From: Nitrosomonas mobilis | GTDB taxonomy: Bacteria > Pseudomonadota > Gammaproteobacteria > Burkholderiales > Nitrosomonadaceae | Reading direction: 5' to 3' | Assembly: GCF_900103035.1 (NCBI RefSeq) | Contig: NZ_FMWO01000094.1 | Span: forward strand, 1-33,280 | Length of the DNA stretch: 33,280 bases | Part shown: positions 18,249-28,184 of the stretch, in pieces | Layout of the letters: each line of letters opens with the position of its first letter | Position numbering within the stretch: the stretch's first letter is position 1 | Notes under the pieces: model-generated | The model's input: the letters and a program-made list of their open reading frames with translations, nothing else | Database searches by the model: none | What the model was told of the DNA's origin: nothing | Made by a program: the position numbers and the translations under genes

Positions 18249-18415
18249 AGGTTTGATTTCGCTGTTACGGCTGCCTTCCTGCCAGGCAGAAAGGCCTCTT
18301 TTAATACCGCCTGCATGAGTTGCCCGGCGTAGGCCTGGTTTTAGGTTATCTGGGTTTCCAGTTTGCCGCAAAGAGCTAGTAACTTTTAGACTTTGGCGAT
18401 AATGCCTTGCTGTTC

Positions 18416-18869
18416 TTACAAGGAAGGCAAAGGAAGTGGAATCACACCTAACCGAACATTACTCAGCATTGACTGTAACCCACCATTCACAAACTCAGCA
18501 ATAATCTCATTCTTTGACTTCAACAAAAAATATAAAGTGTATTTATTAGAAATCATTTGTTGATCAAAGCCTAGTTTTTCATCAGATTGCGTAAGCAAGG
18601 TATTTTTGGAGATAGCCGCGGCAAGCTGTTCAGCATGCAACAGCAGTTGCACCGCTACGAACTGCCCGTAGCATTCAGTACAAAGTACTAGAAATAATGG
18701 CAAGGGTGCGTTCGATGGCTTCAGTGGTATCTGCATGGCAGCCGGTTTGCTCCCAAGATAATTTTTGTTGTACGCTCCGCCGCCAAACTTCACGAATGGC
18801 CTGGCGGGTACACCAGCCAGGCCCGTTTACCGGGGTTCCATCAAGCAATGGAAAGAGTTCATCATCCAT
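18416..18869 (-). pseudogene. Hypothetical gene, probably frameshifted
   Basis: Two overlapping minus-strand frames look coding in sequence. The first, from ATG at 18869 (open further upstream to 18972), includes LLDGTPVNGPGWCTRQAIRE and GCHADTTEAIERTLAIIS and stops at 18675. The second covers the downstream half with ECYGQFVAVQLLLHAEQLAA and KYTLYFLLKSKNEIIAEFVN and ends at 18416. They would join into one protein if a base change near 18690 were restored. No family is recognised. Confidence 0.35.
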
Positions 18870-19002
18870 GCGGTGGCAAAAATCGGCCTTGTTGTAGCCA
18901 TTACATTCATTGAGTGAACGAATATCAAGGTAAGAATAAAACCAGCCTGTGATAATTAACCGGCTTTACGTCCGGTATGATACCGATCGGGCTATGGATC
19001 AG

Positions 19003-19143
19003 TTATTCGTCAACCCATTTTCCGTAATCACGATGAAGCTCATCGAGACTGTAATATCAATACGGGCCAAGGACTAACGCATCCCCGATAAATGCACCCA
19101 TCATTGCGCCGCGAGCCCTATCCTGAATGTTTTCAGGAGACAT
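19003..19143 (-). pseudogene. ADP-ribosylglycohydrolase family, N-terminal remnant
   Basis: From ATG at 19143 with AGGAGACGTT-type upstream bases, the frame reads MSPENIQDRARGAMMGAFIG, DALVLGPY, a TGA, then YYSLDELHRDYGKWVDE and a TAA. RARGAMLGAFIGDALG followed by HWYYD-L-DY is the N-terminus of this family; the TGA replaces the expected Trp codon. The remaining catalytic two thirds are gone. Confidence 0.7.
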
Positions 19144-19186
19144 AACGTCTCCTGTATATAAAAAGAGGCTGATATCGACGTTTAAT

Positions 19187-19606
19187 TTAGTCTGGCTTGA
19201 TTGCGAACTTTCCACTTCCTAGAAGAACAATTGTCAAACCGCACAGTAAGAAAAATCCTTGTAGCTCTAGCGCCCAAGCACCTTGTGCATTCAGACTTAG
19301 CAGTTCATCCTGGTGCACTAAAAAAAGCGCGAACAGCATATTACCTACGATCAAAAGCCCACCAAATCGTGTAAAAATGCCTAAAATAATTAACAACGGC
19401 GCAACAATTTCTCCCAAAAATACGCCATAAGCTAAATAGGGCGTAAGATCGAAAGTTGCGAGTTGGCCTTTGATAAACTCAAGCGAACCGGGATTAAAAA
19501 TTTTTGCTGCGCCGTGGAAAAGCATAAAACCCCCTAGTGTCAAACGCAACACCAGCTTGCCAAATGCGTCACTACCATTAAACATCGATTTGAGTGTGTC
19601 ATTCAT
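19187..19606 (-). CDS. DoxX family inner-membrane protein
   Basis: A 139-residue protein with four predicted membrane helices, at about residues 17-38, 60-80, 84-106 and 112-133. The opening GKLVLRLTLGGFMLFHGAAKIF is the family signature (R-L-GGL-L-HG--K). DoxX proteins are linked to quinone-dependent redox or thiosulfate oxidation and to oxidative stress, but the biochemical role of this type is not settled. ATG at 19606 is preceded by CAGGAGTAAATTA. It is downstream of the guanidine operon with a 160-base gap after the allophanate hydrolase remnant and is probably transcribed separately. Confidence 0.9.
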   Translation of the reverse strand: MNDTLKSMFNGSDAFGKLVLRLTLGGFMLFHGAAKIFNPGSLEFIKGQLATFDLTPYLAYGVFLGEIVAPLLIILGIFTRFGGLLIVGNMLFALFLVHQDELLSLNAQGAWALELQGFFLLCGLTIVLLGSGKFAIKPD

Positions 19607-19766
19607 TAATTTACTCCTGTCTATAGTTGGCGTTCAATGTACTACTACACTAGCCGAAACCATTTCATCCAGTGATAGCATATCCTGATTTCAACACCAG
19701 TATGATAGCGTGCGGCTTGCGGACAATAACCACAATCTTCGAGACAGCCGCTCGTTTTTACCGAAA

Positions 19767-20001
19767 TTAACGTAGATAATTGCACCGCATTGGCATCACA
19801 ATGTTGACGGTGTTTTTAGTTTCTACCCTGTAGGTATAGCTCAATAACGCTTCGAGCGGTAATTTGAGAATCCACACATGATCATCGTCACTCTGAATCC
19901 GGCGTATGCACTGCCCACACTACTTGGCTGGGCGTTAGTTCACCGCTGGCATAACGCTGCATCAAAGACGCGGTACTGCTAAAAGATAATATGCTATTCA
20001 T
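19767..20001 (-). pseudogene. Allophanate hydrolase, truncated and frameshifted N-terminus
   Basis: From ATG at 20001, two bases after the carboxylase stop, the frame reads MNSILSFSSTASLMQRYASG then ELTPSQVVWAV and stops at 19888. The neighbouring frame continues with RRIQSDDDHVWILKLPLEAL, matching the usual R-I-DDP-VWI-L-P--AL segment that follows in allophanate hydrolases. Nothing of the amidase core (Ser-Ser-Lys triad) remains downstream. AGGAAGACTGAGT before the ATG shows it was the last gene of the operon, translationally linked to the carboxylase. The enzyme normally splits allophanate into ammonia and carbon dioxide. Confidence 0.85.
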
Positions 20002-20003
20002 AC

Positions 20004-23000
20004 TCAGTCTTCCTGAATTACCAGTAGCATCTGACCATTGGATACATAGCCACATTCTTTGCAAGATACCTGCCATACCGTGCCGCTCACCGTGGCATGC
20101 ACTGGAAATTCCATTTTCATGGATTCAATCACTACCAGTGAGTCGCCTGCTGTGACACGCTGCCCTTCTTTAACCAATATCTTCCACACTGTACCCGTTA
20201 CATGCGAACCAATCGCGGAGGCACCTTTTGGTAAATCCAGCTCACTTTGGGCATCTGCCGTTTCTATATTATCTTCACTTACATACTCGGCTTGGCCCTG
20301 CACCTTCCAGCGTTCACGCTCGGCCTCAAATGCAGCTTGCTGCCCGGCTTTAAATTCCTTGATAGACGCGCTGTTCTCACGTAAAAATTGATTGTACTGT
20401 TTTAGACTAAAAGTAGTTTCCTCCACACGCAGTTTAAACCGACCGGTAATGAAATCCTTTCGTAGCAAGAGAAGTTCGCTTTCATTCACTGGATAGAAAC
20501 GGATCTGATCAAAAAAACGCAACAACCATGGTTTGCCATCTTTGAAATCAGCTGTCTGGCGATATCGGTTCCACATTTGTACCGTACGTCCAACAAACTG
20601 GTAGCCGCCGGGCCCCTCCATGCCATACACACACAGATAGGCGCCGCCGATGCCTACTGCATTTTCTGGTGTCCAGGTCCGCGCTGGATTGTATTTGGTG
20701 GTAACCAGGCGATTACGAGGATCTATCGGCGTGGCCACCGGTGCACCCAGATAGACATCGCCTAGCCCCATCACCAAATAACTTGCCCCGAACACCATGC
20801 GCCGCACCGCTTCGGTACTTTCCAGGCCGTTGATGCGACGTATAAATTCAATATTGTCTGGACACCACGGCGCATCCCTGTATACGGATTGCATATATTT
20901 CTCAATTGCCAGTCGCGTTGCCGCATCGTCCCATGACAAGGGCAGATGTACGATGCGGGTTGGTACTTCCATGTCCTCAATCGCCGGCAATTTTGTTTCT
21001 GCAGTAATCAGGAAATCCAGTAACGTATCGCGGGATAATACAAGCGAGTCAAAATGAATCTGTAAGGAACGAATGCCAGGCGTTAAATCAATTACTCCGC
21101 CAAGCTGACCTGAATCAAGCGCTTTCTGAATCCATTCCATCAGCGCATGCGCACGAAAACGCAAATTCAGATCAAGAACCGGCGGCCCGTACTCTATCAG
21201 CAGATATTTGTCGCCCGACTGACGATAGACCACTTGTACCTGTTTTACATTTTCTGGAATGGTGTGCAGAATAGGGCTGCCCAATGTCTCTTCCGTCACC
21301 TCAACTAATTTCAGCGTATTATTCGCTGCAGCGGGATCCAGACGAGTGATCAATTCATTTTGAGATTTTTCCAGCTCAAGCGCCTGTTCCGTGGTCATTA
21401 AACGAAAACGGATATTGTCACCTGGCTTCAGTTGCCCCATCTTCCATAATTCGGCATAGACAATGGTAACTGGACAGACGAAACCACCTAGACTAGGGCC
21501 ATCTGGTCCCAAAATGACCGGCATATCCCCAGTAAAGTCCACCGCACCTATAGCGTAGGCATTGTCATGAATATTGGATGGGTGCAATCCAGCTTCACCT
21601 CCATCTTCACGCGCCCATTGCGGCTTTGGCCCTAGCAAACGTACACCGGTGCGACTGGAATTGTGATGCACCTTCCATTCTGTAGCAAAAAAATTCTGGA
21701 TATCTTCAGTTGTGAAAAAATCCGGCGCTCCATGTGGACCATACAGTACGCCAATTTCCCAGCTGTTGTTGTAGCGCGGAATCAGCGATTGTGGCAGTGT
21801 AAGATGGCTATTGTCTTGGCTTGCAATAATACGCAGGGCATCACCAGTCCGCAGGGTTCGTCCGGCATGACCCCCGAATTGACCCAGTGTAAAAGTAGAT
21901 TTGCTGCCTAAATATTCTGCCACCTGAAAGCCACCCTGTACGGCCAGATAGGCACGGCAACCATGACTGCTAATTTTCCCAATCTGGAGTAATGCGCCTG
22001 CTTTAACAGCGTGAGACTGCCATAGCGCTAATGGCTCACCATCCAGACGCACCTCAATCGGCGCGCCTGTTATCGCGATGCTGCTATCGCAGTTAAAGCG
22101 CAGCGTCGGTCCAGATAAAGTAATTTCAAGTCCCGCCTTATCTGCAGTGTTGTCTACCAGACGATTTGCCAGACGAAAGGCGTATGTGTCCATAGGCCCG
22201 GAGGGTGGCACTCCGACCGACCAGTAACCCACTCGCCCCGGATAATCCTGTATTGTTGTCTGCACACCAGGACTCAAGACGTCAACCGTATGCGCAATGT
22301 AATGAAATCCATTCAAGAAACTTGTGGTGTGCGTCCCCTTAGCAAACGCCGTGCTATGTAAAATCTGCCCAAGATAATCGAGATTGGTTTCAATGCCATG
22401 CAATTCCGTAGCATCCAATGCGCCCAACAGACTGTCGATAGCCTGCGCACGCGTTGGCGCATACACAATAATTTTTGCTAACATCGGGTCATAAAACGGG
22501 GAGACTTCGACACCGCGTTCCACCCAGGTTTCGACGCGTGCGGAAGAAGGAAATGCCACGCCAGTAAGTGTACCGCTGGAAGGTTGAAAATCTCTGGCTG
22601 GATTCTCAGCATACACGCGCACCTGAATAGCAGCACCGGCCGGTTTTATTTCAAATGAATCCAGAGGCGGCAAATCTCCAGCGGCTTGCAATACCATCCA
22701 CTCCACCAGATCAATACCTGTTACTTCTTCAGTCACCCCGTGTTCTACCTGAAGCCGGGTATTCACTTCAAGGAAATAAAATTCGCCGTTGGCTACATCA
22801 TAAATATATTCCACCGTGCCCGCGGATTGATAATTAATTGTCTTGCCTAAACGCACAGCAACATCTAGCAGTGCTTGACGCAAATGTGGCGTCAGATTGG
22901 GTGCGGGTGTCTCTTCTATTACCTTCTGGTTGCGGCGTTGCATTGAACAATCACGTTCACCCAGCGCAATCACGCCGCCTTTACCATCACCAAAGATTTG

Positions 23001-23630
23001 TACTTCAATATGCCGGCCATTTTCGACAAATTTCTCCAGATACAAGCCCGCATTTTTAAAGTTGTTTTGCGCCAGATGTTTTACTGATTCGTAGGCATCA
23101 TTTAGTTCATCTGCATTCCAACACAAGCGCATCCCAATGCCGCCACCGCCCGCAGTGCTTTTCAGCATCACCGGATAACCAATGTGACCGGCCTCATGGC
23201 ACGCTTCTTCTACGTTATCCAGTAAACCCGTTCCTGGTAACAATGGCACTTGACTCTGCAACGCCAGCTCGCGTGCTGTATGTTTTAAACCAAAGGCACG
23301 TATTTGCTGAGAAGTCGGGCCAATGAAACAAATCCCACGATCTGCGCATTGATCAACAAACTCCGTATTTTCACTCAGAAACCCATAACCAGGATGAATT
23401 GCCTGTACGCCGGCCTGCCGAGCAATCTCAAAGATCTTATCCATACGCAGATAACTCTCAGCGGCAACGCCACTGCCAATGCAATAGGCTTCATCCGCTT
23501 CAATTACATGGCGCGACAACGCATCTGCATCGGTGTAAACCGCGACACTCTTTACTCCAATACGACGTAATGTGCGGATAATGCGACAGGCAATCGCGCC
23601 ACGATTGGCTATCAAGACTTTTTCAAACAT
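20004..23630 (-). CDS. Guanidine carboxylase (urea carboxylase-type, biotin dependent)
   Basis: A 1208-residue multidomain enzyme that carboxylates guanidine (or urea) with bicarbonate and ATP. Residues 1-450 are biotin carboxylase (ATP-grasp [32 protein letters not shown]). Residues about 460-780 and 790-1010 are the AHS2/KipA-like and AHS1/KipI-like carboxyltransferase parts ([28 protein letters not shown]). Residues about 1130-1208 are the biotinyl domain with VIESMKMEF, biotinylated Lys near 1172. Length is normal and the frame is intact. GGGGG lies before the ATG. Databases usually label such proteins urea carboxylase; the guanidine-I riboswitch and the two DUF1989 partners argue for guanidine. 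Sequence alone does not fix the substrate. Confidence 0.9.
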   Translation of the reverse strand: MFEKVLIANRGAIACRIIRTLRRIGVKSVAVYTDADALSRHVIEADEAYCIGSGVAAESYLRMDKIFEIARQAGVQAIHPGYGFLSENTEFVDQCADRGICFIGPTSQQIRAFGLKHTARELALQSQVPLLPGTGLLDNVEEACHEAGHIGYPVMLKSTAGGGGIGMRLCWNADELNDAYESVKHLAQNNFKNAGLYLEKFVENGRHIEVQIFGDGKGGVIALGERDCSMQRRNQKVIEETPAPNLTPHLRQALLDVAVRLGKTINYQSAGTVEYIYDVANGEFYFLEVNTRLQVEHGVTEEVTGIDLVEWMVLQAAGDLPPLDSFEIKPAGAAIQVRVYAENPARDFQPSSGTLTGVAFPSSARVETWVERGVEVSPFYDPMLAKIIVYAPTRAQAIDSLLGALDATELHGIETNLDYLGQILHSTAFAKGTHTTSFLNGFHYIAHTVDVLSPGVQTTIQDYPGRVGYWSVGVPPSGPMDTYAFRLANRLVDNTADKAGLEITLSGPTLRFNCDSSIAITGAPIEVRLDGEPLALWQSHAVKAGALLQIGKISSHGCRAYLAVQGGFQVAEYLGSKSTFTLGQFGGHAGRTLRTGDALRIIASQDNSHLTLPQSLIPRYNNSWEIGVLYGPHGAPDFFTTEDIQNFFATEWKVHHNSSRTGVRLLGPKPQWAREDGGEAGLHPSNIHDNAYAIGAVDFTGDMPVILGPDGPSLGGFVCPVTIVYAELWKMGQLKPGDNIRFRLMTTEQALELEKSQNELITRLDPAAANNTLKLVEVTEETLGSPILHTIPENVKQVQVVYRQSGDKYLLIEYGPPVLDLNLRFRAHALMEWIQKALDSGQLGGVIDLTPGIRSLQIHFDSLVLSRDTLLDFLITAETKLPAIEDMEVPTRIVHLPLSWDDAATRLAIEKYMQSVYRDAPWCPDNIEFIRRINGLESTEAVRRMVFGASYLVMGLGDVYLGAPVATPIDPRNRLVTTKYNPARTWTPENAVGIGGAYLCVYGMEGPGGYQFVGRTVQMWNRYRQTADFKDGKPWLLRFFDQIRFYPVNESELLLLRKDFITGRFKLRVEETTFSLKQYNQFLRENSASIKEFKAGQQAAFEAERERWKVQGQAEYVSEDNIETADAQSELDLPKGASAIGSHVTGTVWKILVKEGQRVTAGDSLVVIESMKMEFPVHATVSGTVWQVSCKECGYVSNGQMLLVIQED

Positions 23631-23690
23631 ACTTGCCCCCTTTTTTTCCTTTCAGATAGCGCTGGTGCATTGCACTTTTAGCTGGCCGGG

Positions 23691-24350
23691 TCAATCCCAG
23701 ATCAGCAAGCGGATCGGCGTCGGATTGTAGCCATTGCAGGGATTGTTTAATTGTGGGCAGTTCGAGATTAACACCATCACATCCATTTCAGCCTGCATTT
23801 CGACATACTTACCCGGAGCAGAGATACCATCAACGAACTCAAGTGCACCTGCTTCAGTGACTGGCACATTCATAAAAAAGTTGATATTGCTGGGTAAGTC
23901 ACGTTTGCTCATGCCGAGCGTTTCGCAAAGCGGATCATGCGCCAGCGCATGCAAAAAACTGTCTCGGCAACTATGCATCGGGTACTTATCCAATGCATAA
24001 CGTACTGTGTTACTTTCCGCGGCACAGGCACCGCCCAGCGTATCATGTCGTCCACAGGTATCTGCAGTGATGGTGAGCATAACGTTGCCAAAATTGGAAT
24101 AAAGCTTGCTGCCAGTAGTCAGATACAACCTGTTTTGGCGGCATATCGTATCGGTTGCGCTATAGCGTTCCAGCGCGTGATTGGTATTAAAAAATAACGT
24201 ATCGACCGCCTGATTACCTTCCAAATCAACAATACGAAATGTTTGCCCCTTGTTCACCTTCTTGACCCATGCCTCTCCCGCCCCACAAATTTCATCCACC
24301 ACGGCGAGATTGGGCTCATATCTGCTTTCAGTCAAATTTTGCCTGTTCAT
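23691..24350 (-). CDS. Carboxyguanidine deiminase subunit (urea carboxylase-associated protein 2, DUF1989)
   Basis: A 219-residue DUF1989 protein. Family members of this pair (UAAP1/UAAP2) form carboxyguanidine deiminase, which turns carboxyguanidine into allophanate and ammonia. Visible motifs are [20 protein letters not shown] with VDTLFFNT, the metal-site region [20 protein letters not shown] near residue 100, [11 protein letters not shown], and [10 protein letters not shown] near residue 155. Cys residues in these segments are likely zinc ligands. Its start overlaps the stop of the next upstream gene by four bases, so the two partners are translationally coupled. A 60-base gap separates it from the carboxylase. 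Confidence 0.88.
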   Translation of the reverse strand: MNRQNLTESRYEPNLAVVDEICGAGEAWVKKVNKGQTFRIVDLEGNQAVDTLFFNTNHALERYSATDTICRQNRLYLTTGSKLYSNFGNVMLTITADTCGRHDTLGGACAAESNTVRYALDKYPMHSCRDSFLHALAHDPLCETLGMSKRDLPSNINFFMNVPVTEAGALEFVDGISAPGKYVEMQAEMDVMVLISNCPQLNNPCNGYNPTPIRLLIWD

Positions 24351-25081
24351 GCCATGCCTCCACTGCAGCTATAAAAACGCTTGGTATTTTCCAAGCCACG
24401 TGCATTTTCTGCGATATGCGCGCATTCTTCTTTTACATCAGCTGGCGTGGCAAACATAGCCAAACTGATTGCGCCTGGTTGATAGCTCTTTGCCGGATCC
24501 AGCGGATGCGGTGCGGCAGATAGCACCACCAGCGTATCCATTTCAAAACTCAGATCGACATAATCGTTTGCCTTGCTGTTATTCTCGTGAAACATCAGTT
24601 CACCCGATTCATCAGCGGTTACTTTGCTAAAAAAATTGATGTTGGACACAATGTCTCGCCTACCCAACCCCCACTTACCCAATTCGATCAGCATGCCATC
24701 CAGTCCACTACGGAACATTTGATTACGGTATTCCTGATATCGCGCTACTCCATATTTTTGGCGGATCAACTCGGCATCACTCAGGCCACACACCGTGTCA
24801 TTCCATCCCGCGGTATCTGCTGTAATACAACAAAAAATACGCCCCATATCAGAATGACAGGCATGGCCTTTAGTGAGTCGAAACGTATGCTGCGTCTTCA
24901 GCGTGTCTGCCATGTTGTAACGCTCCAATTTTTCTTCCTGATTAAAGAAAAGCACCGAAGCATTAGCACCTCCATCTATATCCAGCAGACGCAACGTCAC
25001 CCCTCGGCGTACGATACCAGACCAGTGACAGCCACCCGGAATTTGCGCTTCCCATAGCAACGTATTCTCTTGATTCATCAT
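24347..25081 (-). CDS. Carboxyguanidine deiminase subunit (urea carboxylase-associated protein 1, DUF1989)
   Basis: A 244-residue partner of the preceding protein. It shows [36 protein letters not shown], the core [19 protein letters not shown] near residue 105 and [15 protein letters not shown] near residue 145. It lacks some of the Cys positions of its partner, as usual for the pair. The start at 25081 is preferred to the in-frame ATG at 25111 because CAGGAG lies five bases upstream of it. It follows the permease by 26 bases. Confidence 0.87.
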   Translation of the reverse strand: MMNQENTLLWEAQIPGGCHWSGIVRRGVTLRLLDIDGGANASVLFFNQEEKLERYNMADTLKTQHTFRLTKGHACHSDMGRIFCCITADTAGWNDTVCGLSDAELIRQKYGVARYQEYRNQMFRSGLDGMLIELGKWGLGRRDIVSNINFFSKVTADESGELMFHENNSKANDYVDLSFEMDTLVVLSAAPHPLDPAKSYQPGAISLAMFATPADVKEECAHIAENARGLENTKRFYSCSGGMA

Positions 25082-25107
25082 TGGCTCCTGTTTAGAAAAA
25101 ACTAATT

Positions 25108-26544
25108 TCAATTTTTGCGAATTTTATTCGCCAGAATATATACAGTGGTCATCCCCAAGATGCTACCTAGTACAAGAGGAATCGCCCATAGTTGCCACCA
25201 GGGCGCATCGTCTGAGACAGCATAAGCACGCGGCCAAGCAATATTTACCAATTCAAATAGCGACCAGATAAAAGCCACTATATTGATTACCAAGCCCCAG
25301 ACACCCAATTTCATCTCGCCCAGCGCAGGGTTCCAGCGTCCGGTGAGCCGAGCAAACAAACCAACACCAGTTGTCATCGCAAACATGGCATATAAGCCAC
25401 CGGTACCAAAAGCGATCACCGTCGCTACAGCACCATCATTTAATCCTAACAGTAAGCCAAGCCCCGCCATGGTTACTGTAAAAAGTATGGCATTACGTGG
25501 CGTTTTGCCAGCGGTTACATTACTTAATACAGACGGCATATTACCTTCACGCGCCATGGAATATACGATGCGTGAAGTGTATTTGACGACGGATGCCCCG
25601 CAGGCAAGAAAAGCAACCAAAACAATTGCTGCAAAGGGTTTTTCGATCCAGGTACCGAAGCTGCTCGCAATAAGAGGCGTAACTGGGTCGGATGTTTGGC
25701 TGGCCTCCGCCAGTGTGGCGTGGTCGAAGGCTAATATCAGTGAAGCGGAATTGAACAGTACCACAGCCCCCACCGCACTTAAGGAAAGGAAAATTGCACG
25801 CGGAACCATGCGTTTCGGTTGATGCGTCTCCTCAGCCGTGGTGGAACAGGCATCGAAGCCGATAAAAGCCCACCCTGCAATGGCGAGCGCGGCCAGAAAG
25901 GCAGCCATCTCAGTGGGTGCAGTTCCTGTACCCAAATGCTGAAACAATTCGGAGAAAGAATGCTGACGAAAGAAAAAAAACAACAGCAACGCAATGCCAA
26001 ACGAACCAATGATCTCTGCGTAAACGCCCAGTGCAATTATCGCTTTAAAGATGCTCACATGGGCGAGATTAAGGAGCATGCAAAGTAGCAAAAATATTGC
26101 GCCCCAGAATGCCATCATGGTACCGCCCCAATCCATTGACCCCCAAAAGGTACCGAGCCAAATGCCGCCGGTATAAGCAGTCGTGGTCAGCATCGCAATG
26201 GTTGAGCTTACGTAAATTACGCCTGCGTACTGACCAGCAATAACTCCGCCAAGCTGACGCGCCCATTTATAGGCACCCCCGGCAATTGGAAATTGTGAAG
26301 ACAGTTCTGCGTAAACGGTTGCTACCAGTAACTGCATAGCCAAACAAACGACCAATGCAGCAAACCAGCCACCACCTGTTACATGCGTTTGTACACCAAT
26401 GATGGCATAAAGCCCTACTACTGGTGAAACAACAGCAAAACCCAGGGTGAAACTATGCCAAATACCCATACTACGATGAAGTATGTCGGGCACAATTGCA
26501 TCGATATCAGAACCAGAAGTATTTTGTTGCGGTGGGATAGGCAT
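25108..26544 (-). CDS. APC-superfamily permease, probable guanidine importer
   Basis: A 478-residue integral membrane protein with about twelve hydrophobic segments. The N-terminal SFTLGFAVVSPVVGLYAIIG and ELSSQFPIAGGAYKWARQLGG are the helix-1 and helix-2/3 signatures of amino acid/polyamine/organocation transporters, and GFDACSTTAEETHQPKRMVP is the conserved loop after helix 6. As the first gene behind a guanidine-I riboswitch and before the carboxylase/deiminase genes it most likely imports guanidine; other small nitrogen compounds are possible. AAGGATG lies about eight bases before the ATG. Confidence 0.9.
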   Translation of the reverse strand: MPIPPQQNTSGSDIDAIVPDILHRSMGIWHSFTLGFAVVSPVVGLYAIIGVQTHVTGGGWFAALVVCLAMQLLVATVYAELSSQFPIAGGAYKWARQLGGVIAGQYAGVIYVSSTIAMLTTTAYTGGIWLGTFWGSMDWGGTMMAFWGAIFLLLCMLLNLAHVSIFKAIIALGVYAEIIGSFGIALLLFFFFRQHSFSELFQHLGTGTAPTEMAAFLAALAIAGWAFIGFDACSTTAEETHQPKRMVPRAIFLSLSAVGAVVLFNSASLILAFDHATLAEASQTSDPVTPLIASSFGTWIEKPFAAIVLVAFLACGASVVKYTSRIVYSMAREGNMPSVLSNVTAGKTPRNAILFTVTMAGLGLLLGLNDGAVATVIAFGTGGLYAMFAMTTGVGLFARLTGRWNPALGEMKLGVWGLVINIVAFIWSLFELVNIAWPRAYAVSDDAPWWQLWAIPLVLGSILGMTTVYILANKIRKN

Positions 26545-26610
26545 AACGAAGCATCCTTTGCTCGACGGAAAAACACGAGAATAAATGTAAAATTCACATT
26601 CTACATTCCA

Positions 26611-26707
26611 ATCTCCCGGGCTTTTATCCCTCCGTGGAGCCTCGTTATAACGAGACCAAAAACTCTCGGACCAGACACCTTAAGTAAATAGGCCGGAACC
26701 CTAGTTT
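26611..26707 (-). ncRNA. Guanidine-I riboswitch (ykkC aptamer)
   Basis: The minus strand shows the conserved blocks of this class in order: CTAGGGTTCCG, then GGTGTCTGGTCCGAGAG, then CTCCACGGAGGGATAAAAG running into CCCGGGAGAT. The central hairpin GGTCTCGTTATAACGAGG and the closing AAGCCCGGGAGA element are clear. It lies 67 bases upstream of the permease start in the same direction. Guanidine binding would switch on the operon; how expression is coupled (terminator or ribosome binding site masking) is not obvious from the leader. Confidence 0.95.
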
Positions 26708-26802
26708 TTCTTGTTTTGCGATGTAATCGTCTATTAAGACGAACTGAACACCCTTCATCAGTAAGGCCAATTTCTCAATCAACATCACAAAACTACAATT
26801 TT

Positions 26803-26830
26803 ATTCTACATACTTGAACCTAAAAGTCAA
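26803..26830 (-). promoter_or_regulatory. Probable sigma-70 promoter of the guanidine operon
   Basis: On the minus strand TTGACT (26830-26825) and TAGAAT (26808-26803) are separated by 16 bases. Transcription would start near 26796, giving about 90 bases of leader before the riboswitch and about 250 bases before the permease. Confidence 0.55.
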
Positions 26831-26949
26831 CATTCCATTGAGCGAATTGCCTCAAATTAAAAGTAACCTAAGGGCTCAGTAAAATCGAGTCGTTGCCTCA
26901 TGAGTGTAACTGAACAATCTCGGATTATCCTCTGGGAAAATACGAACGA

Positions 26950-27062
26950 CGCGCCTATTTACAAGCCATTCAGAAACGCTATCGACAAAGTGATCGAGCA
27001 GCGAAACAAATTACCCCGAACGAATTTTACGAGATCTGCGGCTACGCCCGTAAGTCCGTTAA
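26950..27062 (+). pseudogene. IS481-like transposase N-terminal remnant
   Basis: One frame reads RAYLQAIQKRYRQSDRAAKQ then ITPNEFYEICGYARKSVN and a stop at about 27062. The Y-L-AI--RY---K---L-EFC--CGY-RK pattern is the helix-turn-helix start of an integrase-type (IS481/ISNCY-like) transposase. Nothing of the catalytic core follows, and the ATG-initiated frame at 26900 is out of register with the homology. Confidence 0.6.
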
Positions 27063-27230
27063 CTGACTCGATTCGTACCAATTAGCTGAACGCGACTGCC
27101 CGCGTTGCCACTGGAATTGGGCAAGATATACTGAGTGTTCGGCTTGTGATCAAGTCGGCTGCCCAGAACAACACGGCGAACGGTGCGTGAGCGCGTTCCA
27201 TAACGGATAAGCCTAGGAACAACTATACAG

Positions 27231-27790
27231 TCATCTTCCAGAAATACTGTCAGATTGATCACTCAAGTGACATAACAGCTTGGCGTAATACCCCTTTATG
27301 GCATCGTAACACTCGCAGGATGCCGCCTCCAGACCCTCCCGGTCAAGAATGCTGATGTCTCCCCGGTTATAGCTGATGAGCTTTTTCTTTTGCAATACCT
27401 CCGCTGCAATAGTGATGCTACTTCTACGCACTCCAAGCATGTTGGCCAGGTATTCATGGGTGAGGTGAAAATGGTCGGTATGCGCACGGTCATGCGCAAG
27501 GCAGTACCCGCACCTTGCACCACCGCATGCAGGGGCGCAGCATTGACACCTAGCGCCAGCGTCTCACCAATCCGCCCAACTTCTAACGGTTGATGACCGT
27601 CTATTTTTATCATCAGCGAGATAAAGCCGGTTAGTGGAAAATACACGTATTGAAAGGGCTGACCAGGCTCACACAGGCTATCACCAAATACCAGCGCTAC
27701 TGTTTCACAGCGCGCCAGAAACTCGTTGCGTTCTGTGGATGGCAAACCTGCAATCAGGTGATTGGTCATTCGTACAGGTGTGAATAGCAT
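27231..27790 (-). pseudogene. Crp/Fnr regulator with internal deletion and frameshift
   Basis: The first part reads NHLIAGLPSTERNEFLARCE, GDSLCEPGQPFQYVYFPLTG and [20 protein letters not shown], the beta-roll domain of a Crp/Fnr protein, up to ALRMT near 27505. The following bases in another frame read [20 protein letters not shown] and then [19 protein letters not shown], the winged-helix end. About 50 residues, which would form the dimerisation helix, are missing and the frame is broken. A truncated N-terminal protein could still be made but could not bind DNA. Confidence 0.85.
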
Positions 27791-28184
27791 CAATTACTCT
27801 ATATCGGCACGTTAAGAGTTATTGTCAAATCTGGTGTTTAGCCATTTAATCAAGCGGTGGCCTGAACGTTAAAGCCCAGAAAATGGCACGAAAAAGGTGC
27901 GATACAATCCCGCCACTATAGTTTGAACAAGCGTTACTCACTTGTCTGTTTGCTTAAACACATTGGGCTTGAATAACATTCGTTCCGTCGAATATCTTAA
28001 TCTTCAATAGATAGCTGCACTTGCAAGGCTGGGTGGCTGTATGTTATTGGGTTAACCTGGCCGACGAGAAGCAACATAGAACAACAAACGATACCTCAGA
28101 TATCGTTGTTTAATATCTCGAAACCAATTCTTTATGCGTATGTGAAGGAAGCTAACGAAAAAGTACCCAAGATTGGTACTATGC
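27791..28184. other. Intergenic region without recognised genes
   Basis: About 390 bases between the broken Crp/Fnr gene and the TetR gene. A weak inverted repeat (ACGATA at 28087-28092 and TATCGT at 28100-28105) is present. No coding similarity was seen on either strand. Confidence 0.4.
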
